Positions 26,689-37,106 of a stretch of 64,000 nt of DNA are shown here, piece by piece (position 1 is the first letter of the stretch; each line of letters opens with the position of its first letter). Source of the stretch: Streptomyces sp. 35G-GA-8 (GTDB lineage Bacteria; Actinomycetota; Actinomycetes; Streptomycetales; Streptomycetaceae); assembly GCF_023534745.1 (NCBI RefSeq), contig NZ_JAMHJQ010000009.1, forward strand, positions 186,001 to 250,000, given 5' to 3'. The notes under the pieces are model-generated. The model was not told the DNA's origin and did not search any database. It saw nothing but the letters and a program-made list of their open reading frames with translations. Both the position numbers and the translations under genes were made by a program.

Positions 26689-27459
26689 ATGGCCACAGCT
26701 ACACGTACCGCAGCCCCAACCCTGATCGGTTCGGTACAGCGAGCGCTGCGACTGCTGGAGTCGGTGGGCTCCCATCCGGACGGGGCTCCCGCGAAGCAGC
26801 TCGCACGCGAGGCCGGACTGCCGCTTCCCACCGCCTATCACCTGCTGCGCACCCTGGCCCACGAGGGCTATCTCCGCCGTGAGAAGGGCGTCTTCCTGCT
26901 CGGCGACGCCGTACAGCGGCTGGCACACGGTGACGGCCAGCAGAATCGTCGCAGCAAGATCACCGAATCGCTTGGCCGATGGCACGACGCGACCGGCCTC
27001 CCGGTGTACTTCGCGATCTACGACGACGGTGAGATCGATCTCGTCTCCGTGGCGGACAGCCCCGAGGCCCCGGCGGTCGCCCACGCGGCGGACATTCGCG
27101 AGACGGGGCACGCGCACGCGCTCGGCCAGTGCCTGCTCAGCCGGCTCGACGAGGAATCCCGCCGCGATCATCTGGACCGCTATCCCGTCCGCCCGCTCAC
27201 GCCCTACTCCGTGCCTGACCGCCGGACGCTGCTGGAGCGCCTGGGCTCACTGGGACCGGCCGAGCCGGTGGTGGAGCGCCAGGAGTATCGACTCGGTACC
27301 GTCTGCGCGGCCGTACCGATCCAGGCCGGGGTCACCGCGGGCTCGGTGGCCATTTCCGTACCACTCCATCAACAGGAGCGACTGCTCCCGGCAATCGAAC
27401 GGTTACATAGAGAGATCGAATCGCTGGCGAGCTCTCTCGCCTTCTCTATCAGTATCTGA
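26689..27459 (+). CDS. ssgR: IclR-family regulator SsgR
   Basis: A 256-residue IclR protein: N-terminal winged helix (GSVQRALRLLESVGSHPDGAPAKQLAREAGLPLPTAYHLLRTL) and the C-terminal GAF-like ligand domain. In S. coelicolor SsgR (SCO3925) lies immediately upstream of ssgA and activates it during sporulation. The gene order and orientation are the same here, with a 101-bp gap before ssgA that would carry the SsgR target. GGGGGTGA lies before ATG 26689. Confidence 0.93.
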   Translation: MATATRTAAPTLIGSVQRALRLLESVGSHPDGAPAKQLAREAGLPLPTAYHLLRTLAHEGYLRREKGVFLLGDAVQRLAHGDGQQNRRSKITESLGRWHDATGLPVYFAIYDDGEIDLVSVADSPEAPAVAHAADIRETGHAHALGQCLLSRLDEESRRDHLDRYPVRPLTPYSVPDRRTLLERLGSLGPAEPVVERQEYRLGTVCAAVPIQAGVTAGSVAISVPLHQQERLLPAIERLHREIESLASSLAFSISI

Positions 27460-27560
27460 AAAATTACTCCTTGTGATCTGCTAGCGCTTACAGGACGATT
27501 GCGTCAAGGGGATCCACGGGATCATTCCCAGCCACTGCTTCATCTACTCCGGAGTGCACG

Positions 27561-27995
27561 ATGCGCGAGTCGGTCCAGGCCGAGGTCCTGATGAGCTTCC
27601 TCGTCTCCGAGGAGCTCTCGTTCCGAATCCCGGTGGAACTCCACTACGAGGTGAGGGATCCCTATGCCGTGCGGATGACCTTCCATCTGCCCGGCGATGC
27701 CCCCGTGACCTGGACTTTCGGCCGCGAGTTGCTGCTCGATGGAATCAACACGCCCAGTGGGGACGGCGATGTGCATATCGCGCCGACCACTCCGGAGGAC
27801 CTCTCCGACGTCCATATGCGGCTCCAGGTCGGCGACGACCACGCCCTCTTCCGGGTCAGTGCGGCGCCGCTGGTGGCCTTCCTCGACCGTACGGACCGGT
27901 TGGTTCCGCTCGGTCAGGAACGCACGCTCAGTGACTTCGAGGGCAATCTGGAGGAGGCGCTCGGCCGCATCCTCGCCGAGGAGAACGCCGGCTGA
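27561..27995 (+). CDS. ssgA: SsgA, sporulation-specific cell division activator
   Basis: A 144-residue SsgA-like protein, a family restricted to morphologically complex actinomycetes. SsgA stimulates septum formation in sporogenic hyphae and marks sites of wall remodelling. The start MRESVQAEVLMSFLVSEELSFRIPVEL and the core TFHLPGDAPVTWTFGRELLLDG match SsgA rather than SsgB. GGAG lies nine bases before the ATG. The AT-richer gap (27460-27560) after ssgR holds the presumed SsgR-dependent promoter. Confidence 0.95.
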   Translation: MRESVQAEVLMSFLVSEELSFRIPVELHYEVRDPYAVRMTFHLPGDAPVTWTFGRELLLDGINTPSGDGDVHIAPTTPEDLSDVHMRLQVGDDHALFRVSAAPLVAFLDRTDRLVPLGQERTLSDFEGNLEEALGRILAEENAG

Positions 27996-28026
27996 CCCGG
28001 CTGAGCGGAAGTGCGGCCCCGCGTGG

Positions 28027-29511
28027 TCACTTCTTGCGTCGGCGTCCCCTGCCACCGAGCTTGCGGGTCAGCGCGTTCTGTCCCGGCACAGAGGGGGTCG
28101 CGGCTGAACCCAGTCCAGGCGCTGAACCCTGACCGGGTGCTGAGCCTTGGCCGGGTGCTGAACCTTGACCGGGCGTGGAATCCGGTTCGTACGGGGAAGC
28201 CGGCCCGGGGCCCGGCCCCGTAGGCGCCGGATACGGGGCCATGGCGGGCGCCTCCGGAGCCTGCCGGTCGGCGGAGACCACCAGCGCCGCCAGCGCCGTC
28301 GTGACCGGCACCGACGCGACCAGGCCGATCGAGCCCACCAGCGTCCGGACGATCTCCTCCGCCACCAGCTCGCTGTTCGCGACCGTTCCCATGCTCGACT
28401 GCGCGATCGAGAAGAGCAGCAGAAGCGGCAGCGCCGCGCCCGCGTAGGCGAGAACGAGCGTATTGACCACCGAGGCGATATGGTCCCGGCCGATCCGGAT
28501 GGCCGCCCGGTAGAGCGCGCGCGGCCCCATCGACGGATCCGCCTGGCGCAGCTCCCAGACCGCCGAGGTCTGGGTCACCGTCACATCGTCCAGCACGCCG
28601 AGCGAACCGATGATCACGCCCGCCAGCAGCAGACCGCTCATATCGATCTCGGGATACAGGCCGTGGATCAGTCCGGTGTTGTCATCGGTGTTGCCGGTCA
28701 GGCTCGCCCAGCCGATGAAGACCGACCCCAGCAGTCCGATCAGCAGCAGCGAGATCAGCGTGCCCAGGACCGCGACCGAGGTGCGCGCCGTCAGACCATG
28801 GCAGAGATAGAGGGCGATCAGCATGATCGCGCTGGCCCCGACAACCGCCACGATCAGCGGGTTCGATCCCTGCAGAATCGCGGGCAGGATGAAGAGCGTC
28901 AGAATGGCGAACGAGGCGATGAGCGCGACCAGCGCCATGATGCCCCGCATCCGCCCCACCACGACCACGACGAGCGCGAAGATCCCGGCCAGCAGCGTCA
29001 GCGGGAACTTACGGTCCACGTCCGTGACGGAGTACTGGAGATCACGTGGCGCATCGGGTGCGTATGCCACCACGACACCCTGTTTCACGTGAAACTGCCG
29101 CGGCGCGTCCGGCTGGACGACCTCGACGAAGGTGCGCCCCTTCTCCTTGCCGGTCGTGACCTCGACCGTGGCCTTCTTGCACTCCCCGGTCTCCGCCTGC
29201 TGCGCCTCGCGCCCCTGGGGCTTGGTGAGGTCGCCCGTCGACGGGAGCTGGGAGGCGTTGACGTCCTTGCAGTCGACCCGTTCGATCCGTACGACCTGGC
29301 CCTGCTCCGTCTGCCGGTCGAAGCCCACACCGGTGCGCTCGTGCGCCGGGGTGCTGCCCGGCCAGAGCAGGGCCAGCCCGACGGCCACGGCGGCCGCGAA
29401 CGGAATCAGGACCGCCGCGATGACCTTGCGGAGGTGCAGGGAGACCGGAGCGGCCGGCCCATGGCTGTGCGAGTGGCCGTGCGCTTCGTGAGTCTGCTGG
29501 GGAGGGGTCAC
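28027..29511 (-). CDS. YibE/F-family membrane protein
   Basis: A 494-residue polytopic protein. A His-rich N-terminus (HEAHGHSHSHG) precedes helix 1, then comes an extracytoplasmic domain of about 130 residues with two or three Cys (VDCKD, GECKK), then about seven helices forming the YibE/F domain. The C-terminus carries a repeated PGQGSA tail and ends in a basic cluster (LGGRGRRRKK). The function of YibE/F is unknown; export is suspected. GTG 29511 is chosen; a longer frame would run into the thiC riboswitch. parS 4 lies inside, encoding FHVK near residue 140. Confidence 0.87.
   Translation of the reverse strand: MTPPQQTHEAHGHSHSHGPAAPVSLHLRKVIAAVLIPFAAAVAVGLALLWPGSTPAHERTGVGFDRQTEQGQVVRIERVDCKDVNASQLPSTGDLTKPQGREAQQAETGECKKATVEVTTGKEKGRTFVEVVQPDAPRQFHVKQGVVVAYAPDAPRDLQYSVTDVDRKFPLTLLAGIFALVVVVVGRMRGIMALVALIASFAILTLFILPAILQGSNPLIVAVVGASAIMLIALYLCHGLTARTSVAVLGTLISLLLIGLLGSVFIGWASLTGNTDDNTGLIHGLYPEIDMSGLLLAGVIIGSLGVLDDVTVTQTSAVWELRQADPSMGPRALYRAAIRIGRDHIASVVNTLVLAYAGAALPLLLLFSIAQSSMGTVANSELVAEEIVRTLVGSIGLVASVPVTTALAALVVSADRQAPEAPAMAPYPAPTGPGPGPASPYEPDSTPGQGSAPGQGSAPGQGSAPGLGSAATPSVPGQNALTRKLGGRGRRRKK
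29081..29096. promoter_or_regulatory. parS site 4, inside the yibE/F-like gene
   Basis: Perfect 14-bp core in the coding sequence, read in frame as Q-F-H-V-K-Q on the minus strand. Confidence 0.95.
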
Positions 29512-29593
29512 CGACCGATCATCGCAAGAAGGAAGGGGCCCTCTGTTCAGCACGCCGGATATGACGCTAGCGTGGAGGCAACCTTTGCACACG

Positions 29594-31562
<1,969 letters not shown>

Positions 31563-31568
31563 GCGAGC

Positions 31569-31628
31569 GGCCGGCACCGCGTCGGCCGGCACCGCGTCCG
31601 CTGGCGCCGTGTCGGCCGGCACCGCGTG
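31569..31628. repeat. 15-bp tandem repeat after thiC, four units
   Basis: Four 15-bp units of GGCCGGCACCGCGTC (two identical, one diverged, one with a single change) begin six bases after the thiC stop codon. Confidence 0.85.
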
Positions 31629-31648
31629 GACCGGGCACTGGCCGGGGG

Positions 31649-32494
31649 CTACTCCGGCCGGTGCTCCGGGCCGCCGAAGTCGGGGCTGGAGAAGTCCGGG
31701 CTGCTGAACGTCGGGCGCTGGCCGGCGGTCGAGCCCTCGTCCGGGCTGGAGAAGTCCGGGCGGCTGTAGCCGATCTTGGGCAGGTGCTTCGTCGGCTGTG
31801 CCTGGCGCGGTGCGGGCGGGGTGGCCGCGGTGCCGGCGTTCGGGTCGGCCAGCGCTGACCGCAGGAAGGGCAGGATGCCGCGCTCCAGCAGGGCCTCGTG
31901 CCAGGCATCCCGCGCGCGGGCCACCTCGTCGGGCAGTTCGCCACCCCCCGGTTCCCCGGCGGGAAGCTGGGTCGCGGTATTGCGCAGGGCCGTGACGAGC
32001 AGACCCACCGCGGCGACCAGGAGGCCGACGACGGTCACGGCGGCGAAGAACCACCCGACCGCGACCATGCTGCGGGCGAAGGCGGGTGGCGGGCTGAGCG
32101 CCTTGAGGAGGTAGCCGACAAGCAGGAAGATCACCGCCGCGGTGCCGCCGAGAACCGGGGCCAGCACGGCGACAACGGCCGCGAGCCCCGCGCCGGCGTC
32201 CGGAGCCTCGCTCCCCGACGGGGTCGAGGCGACGTCCTGGACCGATGAGGAAGAGGGCGCCGGTGAGCGGAATTCCTCGCGGACCTTCGCGAAATGCTCG
32301 TACTCCGGGGCGGCGGACGTGGTGATCAGCGCCGTGGCACTCAGGGCCATCGTGCGCAACTGCTCGTTGGTGAGCCGCTGTCCGACCGCGGGGAGTTCCG
32401 CACGGTCATGTGTGTGGCGCAGTGCCTCGTCGAGGATTCGCTCGAAATCCGCGCGATCCTCGCTCAGCAGGTGTGGAGCGCTGTTCATGTGCAT
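31649..32494 (-). CDS. Membrane protein of unknown function with FSSPD repeats
   Basis: A 281-residue protein. The N-terminal soluble part is helical (residues 1-95), two transmembrane helices follow (AAVVAVLAPVLGGTAAVIFLLVGYLL and MVAVGWFFAAVTVVGLLVAAVGLLVTAL), and a C-terminal tail ends in repeated FSSPD/DFSSPD units. Nothing in the sequence indicates an enzyme. It is convergent to thiC. Confidence 0.8.
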   Translation of the reverse strand: MHMNSAPHLLSEDRADFERILDEALRHTHDRAELPAVGQRLTNEQLRTMALSATALITTSAAPEYEHFAKVREEFRSPAPSSSSVQDVASTPSGSEAPDAGAGLAAVVAVLAPVLGGTAAVIFLLVGYLLKALSPPPAFARSMVAVGWFFAAVTVVGLLVAAVGLLVTALRNTATQLPAGEPGGGELPDEVARARDAWHEALLERGILPFLRSALADPNAGTAATPPAPRQAQPTKHLPKIGYSRPDFSSPDEGSTAGQRPTFSSPDFSSPDFGGPEHRPE

Positions 32495-32641
32495 CCCCCG
32501 ATGCTCCGTAGGGCCGGTTCGCCCGCGTGGGACGGGCAGTTGGCGGAAACGGAGGAGAGCCTGCTACGGATAAGGCGATGGTAGGGCTGTTGTGGCGGGG
32601 CGTGACAGGGGGTTTGGGGAATTCACCTGTCACACATCGAT

Positions 32642-33742
32642 TCAGTCGTTCAACGGAAGCTGTACGACCAGCAGCTTTCCCGCCATGGTGACGCCGCCGT
32701 CCATCGCGATGGCGAGTCCATCGGCATATACGTGTGGCCCTTCCACTACCGGGCCCGTGTCGCCTTCGTCATCCGAAGCGTCTTCTGTACCGACTTCGCC
32801 GAGCAGATAGGGAATGGGGCTGTGTCCGTGGACGACGCGCTGTCCGCCGTACTGGGAAAGCAGTTCGCGGACGGCCCCCGGCCCGCCGTCGTCACGGAAC
32901 GCGAAGCGTTTGGTGAGCTTACGGAACAAATCCCAGCATTCGTCGGCGTCATTGCGGGTGAGGATCTGATGGACGGTGTCGTTGACGTCCTCGATGGTGG
33001 ATCCGTAGTCGAGATAAGCCGTTGTGTCGGAGTGCATCAGCAGATGCTCGTCCTCCTCGACAACCGCGTCGAGCCGGGACATCCATTGCAGATGGACATC
33101 CTGGAGGCGCTCCATATCGGTCCGCTGGCCGCCGTTGAGCAGCCAGGCGGCCTGGAATGTGGCGGTGCCCGCGCCTGAGCTGACGGGCGTGTCGCCGAAT
33201 CGCTTGGCGCCGATGAGCAGCAGTTCGTGATTGCCCATCAGGGCCTTGCAGTAGCCGCCGGCGGCCGCGGCCTCCGCGGAGAGCCGCATCACGAGATCGA
33301 TGACACCGATGCCGTCGGGGCCGCGGTCGGTGAAGTCGCCGAGGAACCAGAGCCGGGCGTTGCCGGCCGCCCAGTTGCCGTCGGCGTCGATGAGGTCCTG
33401 CGCGGCCAGCGCGGCGACGAGTTCGTCGAGATAGCCGTGCACATCGCCGACGACGTAGAGCGGGCCGCGGCCGTCGGCCGCCGACGGCTCCAGGGGGTCG
33501 ACCCGTACCTGAACCGTGTCCCCCCGGTTGATCACCGGGAGATCGCGCTCGGTGGGGGTGTAGCCCTCCGGCGGTTCGTGGTCCGGGATCGCGTTGCCGG
33601 GATGCCCGGACGGGCCGTCAGCCGGTGTGCCGGACGGTCCGGGCTCTCCGGACTGCACGGGAACCTGCGCGTACGGCGGTACGCGGAAGTCGCGCAACGT
33701 CGCCGTCCGCACCACGGGTTCCTCGCCGGCCCCCTGTGTCAT
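32642..33742 (-). CDS. PP2A-like metallophosphatase
   Basis: A 366-residue calcineurin-like phosphoesterase of the serine/threonine phosphatase type. Metal motifs are GDVHG (about residue 98), GDFTDRG, GNHE and the distal GHSP. A Pro-rich N-terminal segment (about 65 residues) precedes the catalytic domain. Streptomyces members act on protein or small phosphates. MTQGAGEEPVVRTATL is the chosen start; the frame runs much further upstream through repetitive non-coding DNA. Substrate unknown. Confidence 0.88.
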   Translation of the reverse strand: MTQGAGEEPVVRTATLRDFRVPPYAQVPVQSGEPGPSGTPADGPSGHPGNAIPDHEPPEGYTPTERDLPVINRGDTVQVRVDPLEPSAADGRGPLYVVGDVHGYLDELVAALAAQDLIDADGNWAAGNARLWFLGDFTDRGPDGIGVIDLVMRLSAEAAAAGGYCKALMGNHELLLIGAKRFGDTPVSSGAGTATFQAAWLLNGGQRTDMERLQDVHLQWMSRLDAVVEEDEHLLMHSDTTAYLDYGSTIEDVNDTVHQILTRNDADECWDLFRKLTKRFAFRDDGGPGAVRELLSQYGGQRVVHGHSPIPYLLGEVGTEDASDDEGDTGPVVEGPHVYADGLAIAMDGGVTMAGKLLVVQLPLND

Positions 33743-34221
33743 CGACCCCTCCACCACCGTCGCGCCGCCGTACACCTCTCGGGCCCGCCGGGCTGGATGG
33801 GGGTGAGCCCATCGCAGGTAGGACGAGGTCCGTGGTGTCGTGCGCCCATCATAGGAACGCCGCTCCCGCTCTGTGACGCACCAGGGGGGAGAATTCGGCG
33901 GGACCTCGGGTTCAACGGCTGTTTTCACGCCGATCGCCCGAATTGCGAAAAGGTCTGGTCCTTCTTCCGGCCTCTGGGGCGGCGAGTCTCCGGCACGGTT
34001 CGGCGAGTCGTCGAGGCTGTTCGGCGAGTTTCCGAGACTGTTCCGGCGAGTCGTGGGGCCGCCGGACGACCTCCGGGACCGTACGGCGGTTCTCCGACGG
34101 GACCGTACGGCGGCTCTCCGACCGCCCGGACAGGTCTCCGGGACCGCTTCCGGGGCCCGGGGACCGTACCGTCCGTCGTCCTCGGGCCTCGGTGCCTGTG
34201 CCCTGTGCCCTCTGCCTTCGG
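33743..34221. repeat. Gene-free region with GC-rich minisatellite repeats
   Basis: No credible gene in 479 bp. From about 33998 there are 21-bp units starting GTTCGGCGAGT (33998-34018, 34019-34039, a third partial), then units of GGGACCGTACGGCGG with CTCCG spacers (about 34070-34200). It separates the metallophosphatase start from the LacI gene stop and may also hold the phosphatase promoter. Confidence 0.7.
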
Positions 34222-35334
34222 TCAGTCGCCCGCGGGGGACCGGGGCGCGCTGACCGTGGTGCGCGGGGGCCGCCGTTGGGAAGAGGTCCGGATGATCAGT
34301 TCGGTCGGTATCACCTGCTCGACCGGCCGGCCGTTGTCGATCCCCTCGATGGCGTCGATCAGGAGCTGGATGACGGCGGTGCCGATACGGCGCGGCTTGA
34401 GCGAGAGCGTGGTGATGGGCGGTTCCGTCGCGGCGTACACCGTGGACTCGCTGCAGCAGACCAGCAGCAGATCCTCGGGGACGCGCAGCCCGTAGCGCCG
34501 GGCGGCGGCGAGCAGGTCGGTGCCGTTGGGGTCGAAGAGACCGTAGACGGCGTCGGGGCGGTCGGGGCGGGCGAGCAGCCGGTCGGCGGCGACGGCCCCG
34601 GCGCACGGGTCGTGGGCGGGATAGGACTCGTAGACCGGGTCCTGGCCGACGCGCTCGCACCAGTGCAGATAGGCGGTGGTGGAGAGCCGGGTGTAGGTGT
34701 CCGTGGTGGTGCCGGTGAGCAGGCCGATCCTGCGTGCTCCGGCGGCGGCGAGATGGTCGAGCAGTTCGAGGACGGCCGCCTCGTGGTCGTTGTCGACCCA
34801 GGCGGTGACGGGGAGGGTGCCCGCGGGCCGGCCGTCGGAGACGACGGGAAGGCCCTGCCGGACGAGTTCGGTGACGACCGGATCATGGTCGGAGGGGTCG
34901 ATGACGACGGTGCCGTCGAGGGCGACGTTCGACCAGACGTCATGGCGGGAGGTGGCGGGGAGGATGACGAGGGCGTAACCGCGGGCGAGCGCGGCGCTGG
35001 TCGCCGCCCTGGCCATCTCGGCGAAGTAGGCGAACTCGGTGAAGGTGAAAGGTTCATCCCCGTATGTGGTCACGGTCAGGCCGATGAGTCCTGACTTGCC
35101 GGTACGGAGGGTTCGGGCCGCGGCGGAAGGCCGGTAGCCGAGGCGCTCTGCGACTTCTCGGACATGGCGTCGGGTGGCGTCGGGTAACCGTCCCTTGCCG
35201 TTGAGCGCGTCCGAGACAGTCGTGATGGAGACACCGGCTGCGGCGGCTACGTCCCGGATGCCCGCCCGACTTTGCCGGCTGCCCCGGCGGGTTGTGTCCG
35301 TCCGGCTCACCTGGTGTTTCCCTGCTGCTGTCAT
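34222..35334 (-). CDS. LacI-family transcriptional regulator
   Basis: A 370-residue LacI/GalR repressor. The HTH and hinge (GIRDVAAAAGVSITTVSDALNGKGRLPDATRRHVREVAERLGYRPSAAARTLR) are at residues 25-80, and the periplasmic-binding-like effector domain follows. It is preceded by a basic N-terminal extension (QVSRTDTTRRGSRQSR). The sugar ligand is not identifiable. It is divergent from hisC with a 369-bp gap containing an AT-rich patch that could hold its operator. Confidence 0.92.
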   Translation of the reverse strand: MTAAGKHQVSRTDTTRRGSRQSRAGIRDVAAAAGVSITTVSDALNGKGRLPDATRRHVREVAERLGYRPSAAARTLRTGKSGLIGLTVTTYGDEPFTFTEFAYFAEMARAATSAALARGYALVILPATSRHDVWSNVALDGTVVIDPSDHDPVVTELVRQGLPVVSDGRPAGTLPVTAWVDNDHEAAVLELLDHLAAAGARRIGLLTGTTTDTYTRLSTTAYLHWCERVGQDPVYESYPAHDPCAGAVAADRLLARPDRPDAVYGLFDPNGTDLLAAARRYGLRVPEDLLLVCCSESTVYAATEPPITTLSLKPRRIGTAVIQLLIDAIEGIDNGRPVEQVIPTELIIRTSSQRRPPRTTVSAPRSPAGD

Positions 35335-35703
35335 GGCGAGCCGATAGTAGGGCGCTGAGGGGCGGTGGGGCCGGTCGCATATGCACCCGGCAGCAGGCAC
35401 GTTTCTGCATGATCAAAAATAATCAACGTGCTTGGAAATCAAGGAGGTTGGTGGGTTTCGCATTGGTCTGCCATGCAAGGAGCGGCATGGACCTGTCGAA
35501 GGGCCCATGTTTCGAAGAGGTCTCAACTCACCTCTACGGGGGATGCGCGCCACGGCGCGGGCCACCGGCGCGCGCCAGGAAGGCGAGCGCGCCCCACCCC
35601 TGCGGGCTTTCCCGGTGCCCGCCATTCGCAGGGGCCCCGAATCCTCATAAGGTGAGCAGTATTGAAGATGTAAGGACCCGTGAACGGCCGAGGAGGACCT
35701 GCG
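35335..35703. other. LacI-hisC divergent region with AT-rich patch
   Basis: Contains an unusually AT-rich run around 35401-35455 (GATCAAAAATAATCAACGTGC) and an inverted repeat GCACGTT (35397-35403) / AACGTGC (35425-35431). AAGGAGG at 35441-35447 is followed by GTG, but the frame behind it is not gene-like. It resembles regulatory DNA, possibly the LacI operator, but no known site matches. Confidence 0.4.
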
Positions 35704-36798
35704 GTGAGCGAGACGAGCCCCAAGCTGCGTGCCGAGCTGGACGGCATCCCCACGTACAAGCCGGGCAAGCCCGCGGCGGCCGGTGGACCCGTGGCGTACA
35801 AGCTGTCCTCCAACGAGAACCCCTATCCGCCGCTGCCCGGGGTCATGGAGCAGGCGATCTCGGCCGCCGGCGTCTTCAACCGCTACCCGGACATGGCGTG
35901 CACCGGCCTGATGAACGAGCTGGCCGACCGCTTCGGGGTGCCCGTCTCGCATCTGGCCACCGGCACCGGCTCGGTGGGTGTCGCCCAGCAGCTTCTTCAG
36001 GCCACCGCGGGCGCGGGTGACGAGGTCATCTACGCCTGGCGCTCCTTTGAGGCGTACCCGATCATCACGCAGATCTCGGGCGCCACGTCGATCAAGGTGC
36101 CGCTGACCGCCGGCGAGGTGCACGATCTGGACGCGATGGCCGAGGCGATCACCGACAGGACACGGCTGATCTTCGTCTGCAACCCGAACAATCCGACCGG
36201 CACGGTGGTGCGCAGGGCGGAGCTGGAGCGCTTCCTGGACCGGGTGCCCGGGGATGTGCTGGTGGTGCTGGACGAGGCGTACCGCGAGTTCATTCGGGCG
36301 GCCGAGGGCGGCGACGGTGCGGTTCCGGACGGGATCGACATCTATCGCGACCGGCCGAATGTGGCCGTCCTGCGTACCTTCTCCAAGGCGTACGGGCTGG
36401 CCGGTCTGCGGGTCGGCTTCGCGGTCGCCCATGAGCCGGTCGCCGCCGCGCTGCGGAAGACCGCGGTTCCGTTCGGTGTGAGCCAGATCGCACAGGAGGC
36501 GGCGATCGCCTCGCTGCGCGCCGAGGACGAGCTGCTGGGGCGGGTCGGCTCGCTGGTCGCCGAGCGGGAGCGGGTCTACCGGGGGCTGGTCGGGCAGGGC
36601 TGGACCGTGCCCGAGACACAGGCCAATTTCGTATGGCTGCGGCTGGGCGCGCGCACGCTGGACTTCGCCGCGGCGTGTGAGGCCGCCGGCGTGGTCGTAC
36701 GGCCGTTCGCGGGCGAGGGTGTACGGGTCACGGTCGGCGAGAACGAGGCCAATGACCTCTTCCTGCGGACGGCCGAGGCGTTCCGCAAGGAGATGTAG
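35704..36798 (+). CDS. HisC-like histidinol-phosphate/aromatic aminotransferase
   Basis: A 364-residue fold I PLP aminotransferase. The PLP Lys lies in [16 protein letters not shown], with NPNNPTGT and the phosphate Arg region ahead. Actinobacterial members at this locus are annotated as histidinol-phosphate or aromatic aminotransferase; the biosynthetic hisC is usually in the his operon, so this may be the broad aromatic enzyme. GTG 35704 is chosen because GAGGAGG lies close upstream (about 35689-35695); GTG 35680 is less likely. It is followed by a hairpin (36863-36885). Confidence 0.9.
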   Translation: MSETSPKLRAELDGIPTYKPGKPAAAGGPVAYKLSSNENPYPPLPGVMEQAISAAGVFNRYPDMACTGLMNELADRFGVPVSHLATGTGSVGVAQQLLQATAGAGDEVIYAWRSFEAYPIITQISGATSIKVPLTAGEVHDLDAMAEAITDRTRLIFVCNPNNPTGTVVRRAELERFLDRVPGDVLVVLDEAYREFIRAAEGGDGAVPDGIDIYRDRPNVAVLRTFSKAYGLAGLRVGFAVAHEPVAAALRKTAVPFGVSQIAQEAAIASLRAEDELLGRVGSLVAERERVYRGLVGQGWTVPETQANFVWLRLGARTLDFAAACEAAGVVVRPFAGEGVRVTVGENEANDLFLRTAEAFRKEM

Positions 36799-36862
36799 TC
36801 CGAGTCGGCGTCGGAGCCGGAGCCGAAAGCTGGAGCCGGCCGGAGCCGGCTTCGGACGGGTG

Positions 36863-36885
36863 GGGCGGTCTCTTCGAGGCCGCCC
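36863..36885. terminator. Possible terminator after hisC
   Basis: Stem GGGCGG / CCGCCC with inner TC-GA pairing, 64 bp after hisC, before the cydA promoter region. Confidence 0.5.
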
Positions 36886-37002
36886 TTCGGCGTTTCCGGG
36901 GGCCTCCTCCTGGACGTCCCCGCGGGCCTCTCCACGGGCCTCTCCGTGGAGGGGACCCCCCACGCGAAGATCCGGAAGGCTGTGCGACATAATGCTTGTG
37001 AA

Positions 37003-37018
37003 TGTGAACGCTTTCACA
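37003..37018. promoter_or_regulatory. Rex operator upstream of cydA
   Basis: TGTGAACGCTTTCACA is a perfect match to the Streptomyces Rex consensus TGTGAACNNNTTCACA. A wider dyad CTTGTGA...TCACAAG (36995-37020) encloses it. Rex senses NADH/NAD+ and represses cytochrome bd genes when NAD+ is high. A -10-like CATAAT at 36988-36993 would place transcription starts within the operator, so a bound repressor would block RNA polymerase directly. Confidence 0.93.
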
Positions 37019-37106
37019 AGCGTGTCCCGGTTCCTGACGTTACGCCCAGGGCAAATGGGGCAGGCCGCCGTCGCGGCGACGGCGATGTGATGTAAGGAGA
37101 GATGAC

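Noticed and set aside
33743-34221. Minisatellite region as a CRISPR array
   Set aside because: Units are adjoining or irregular without unique spacers of constant length, and no cas genes are near.
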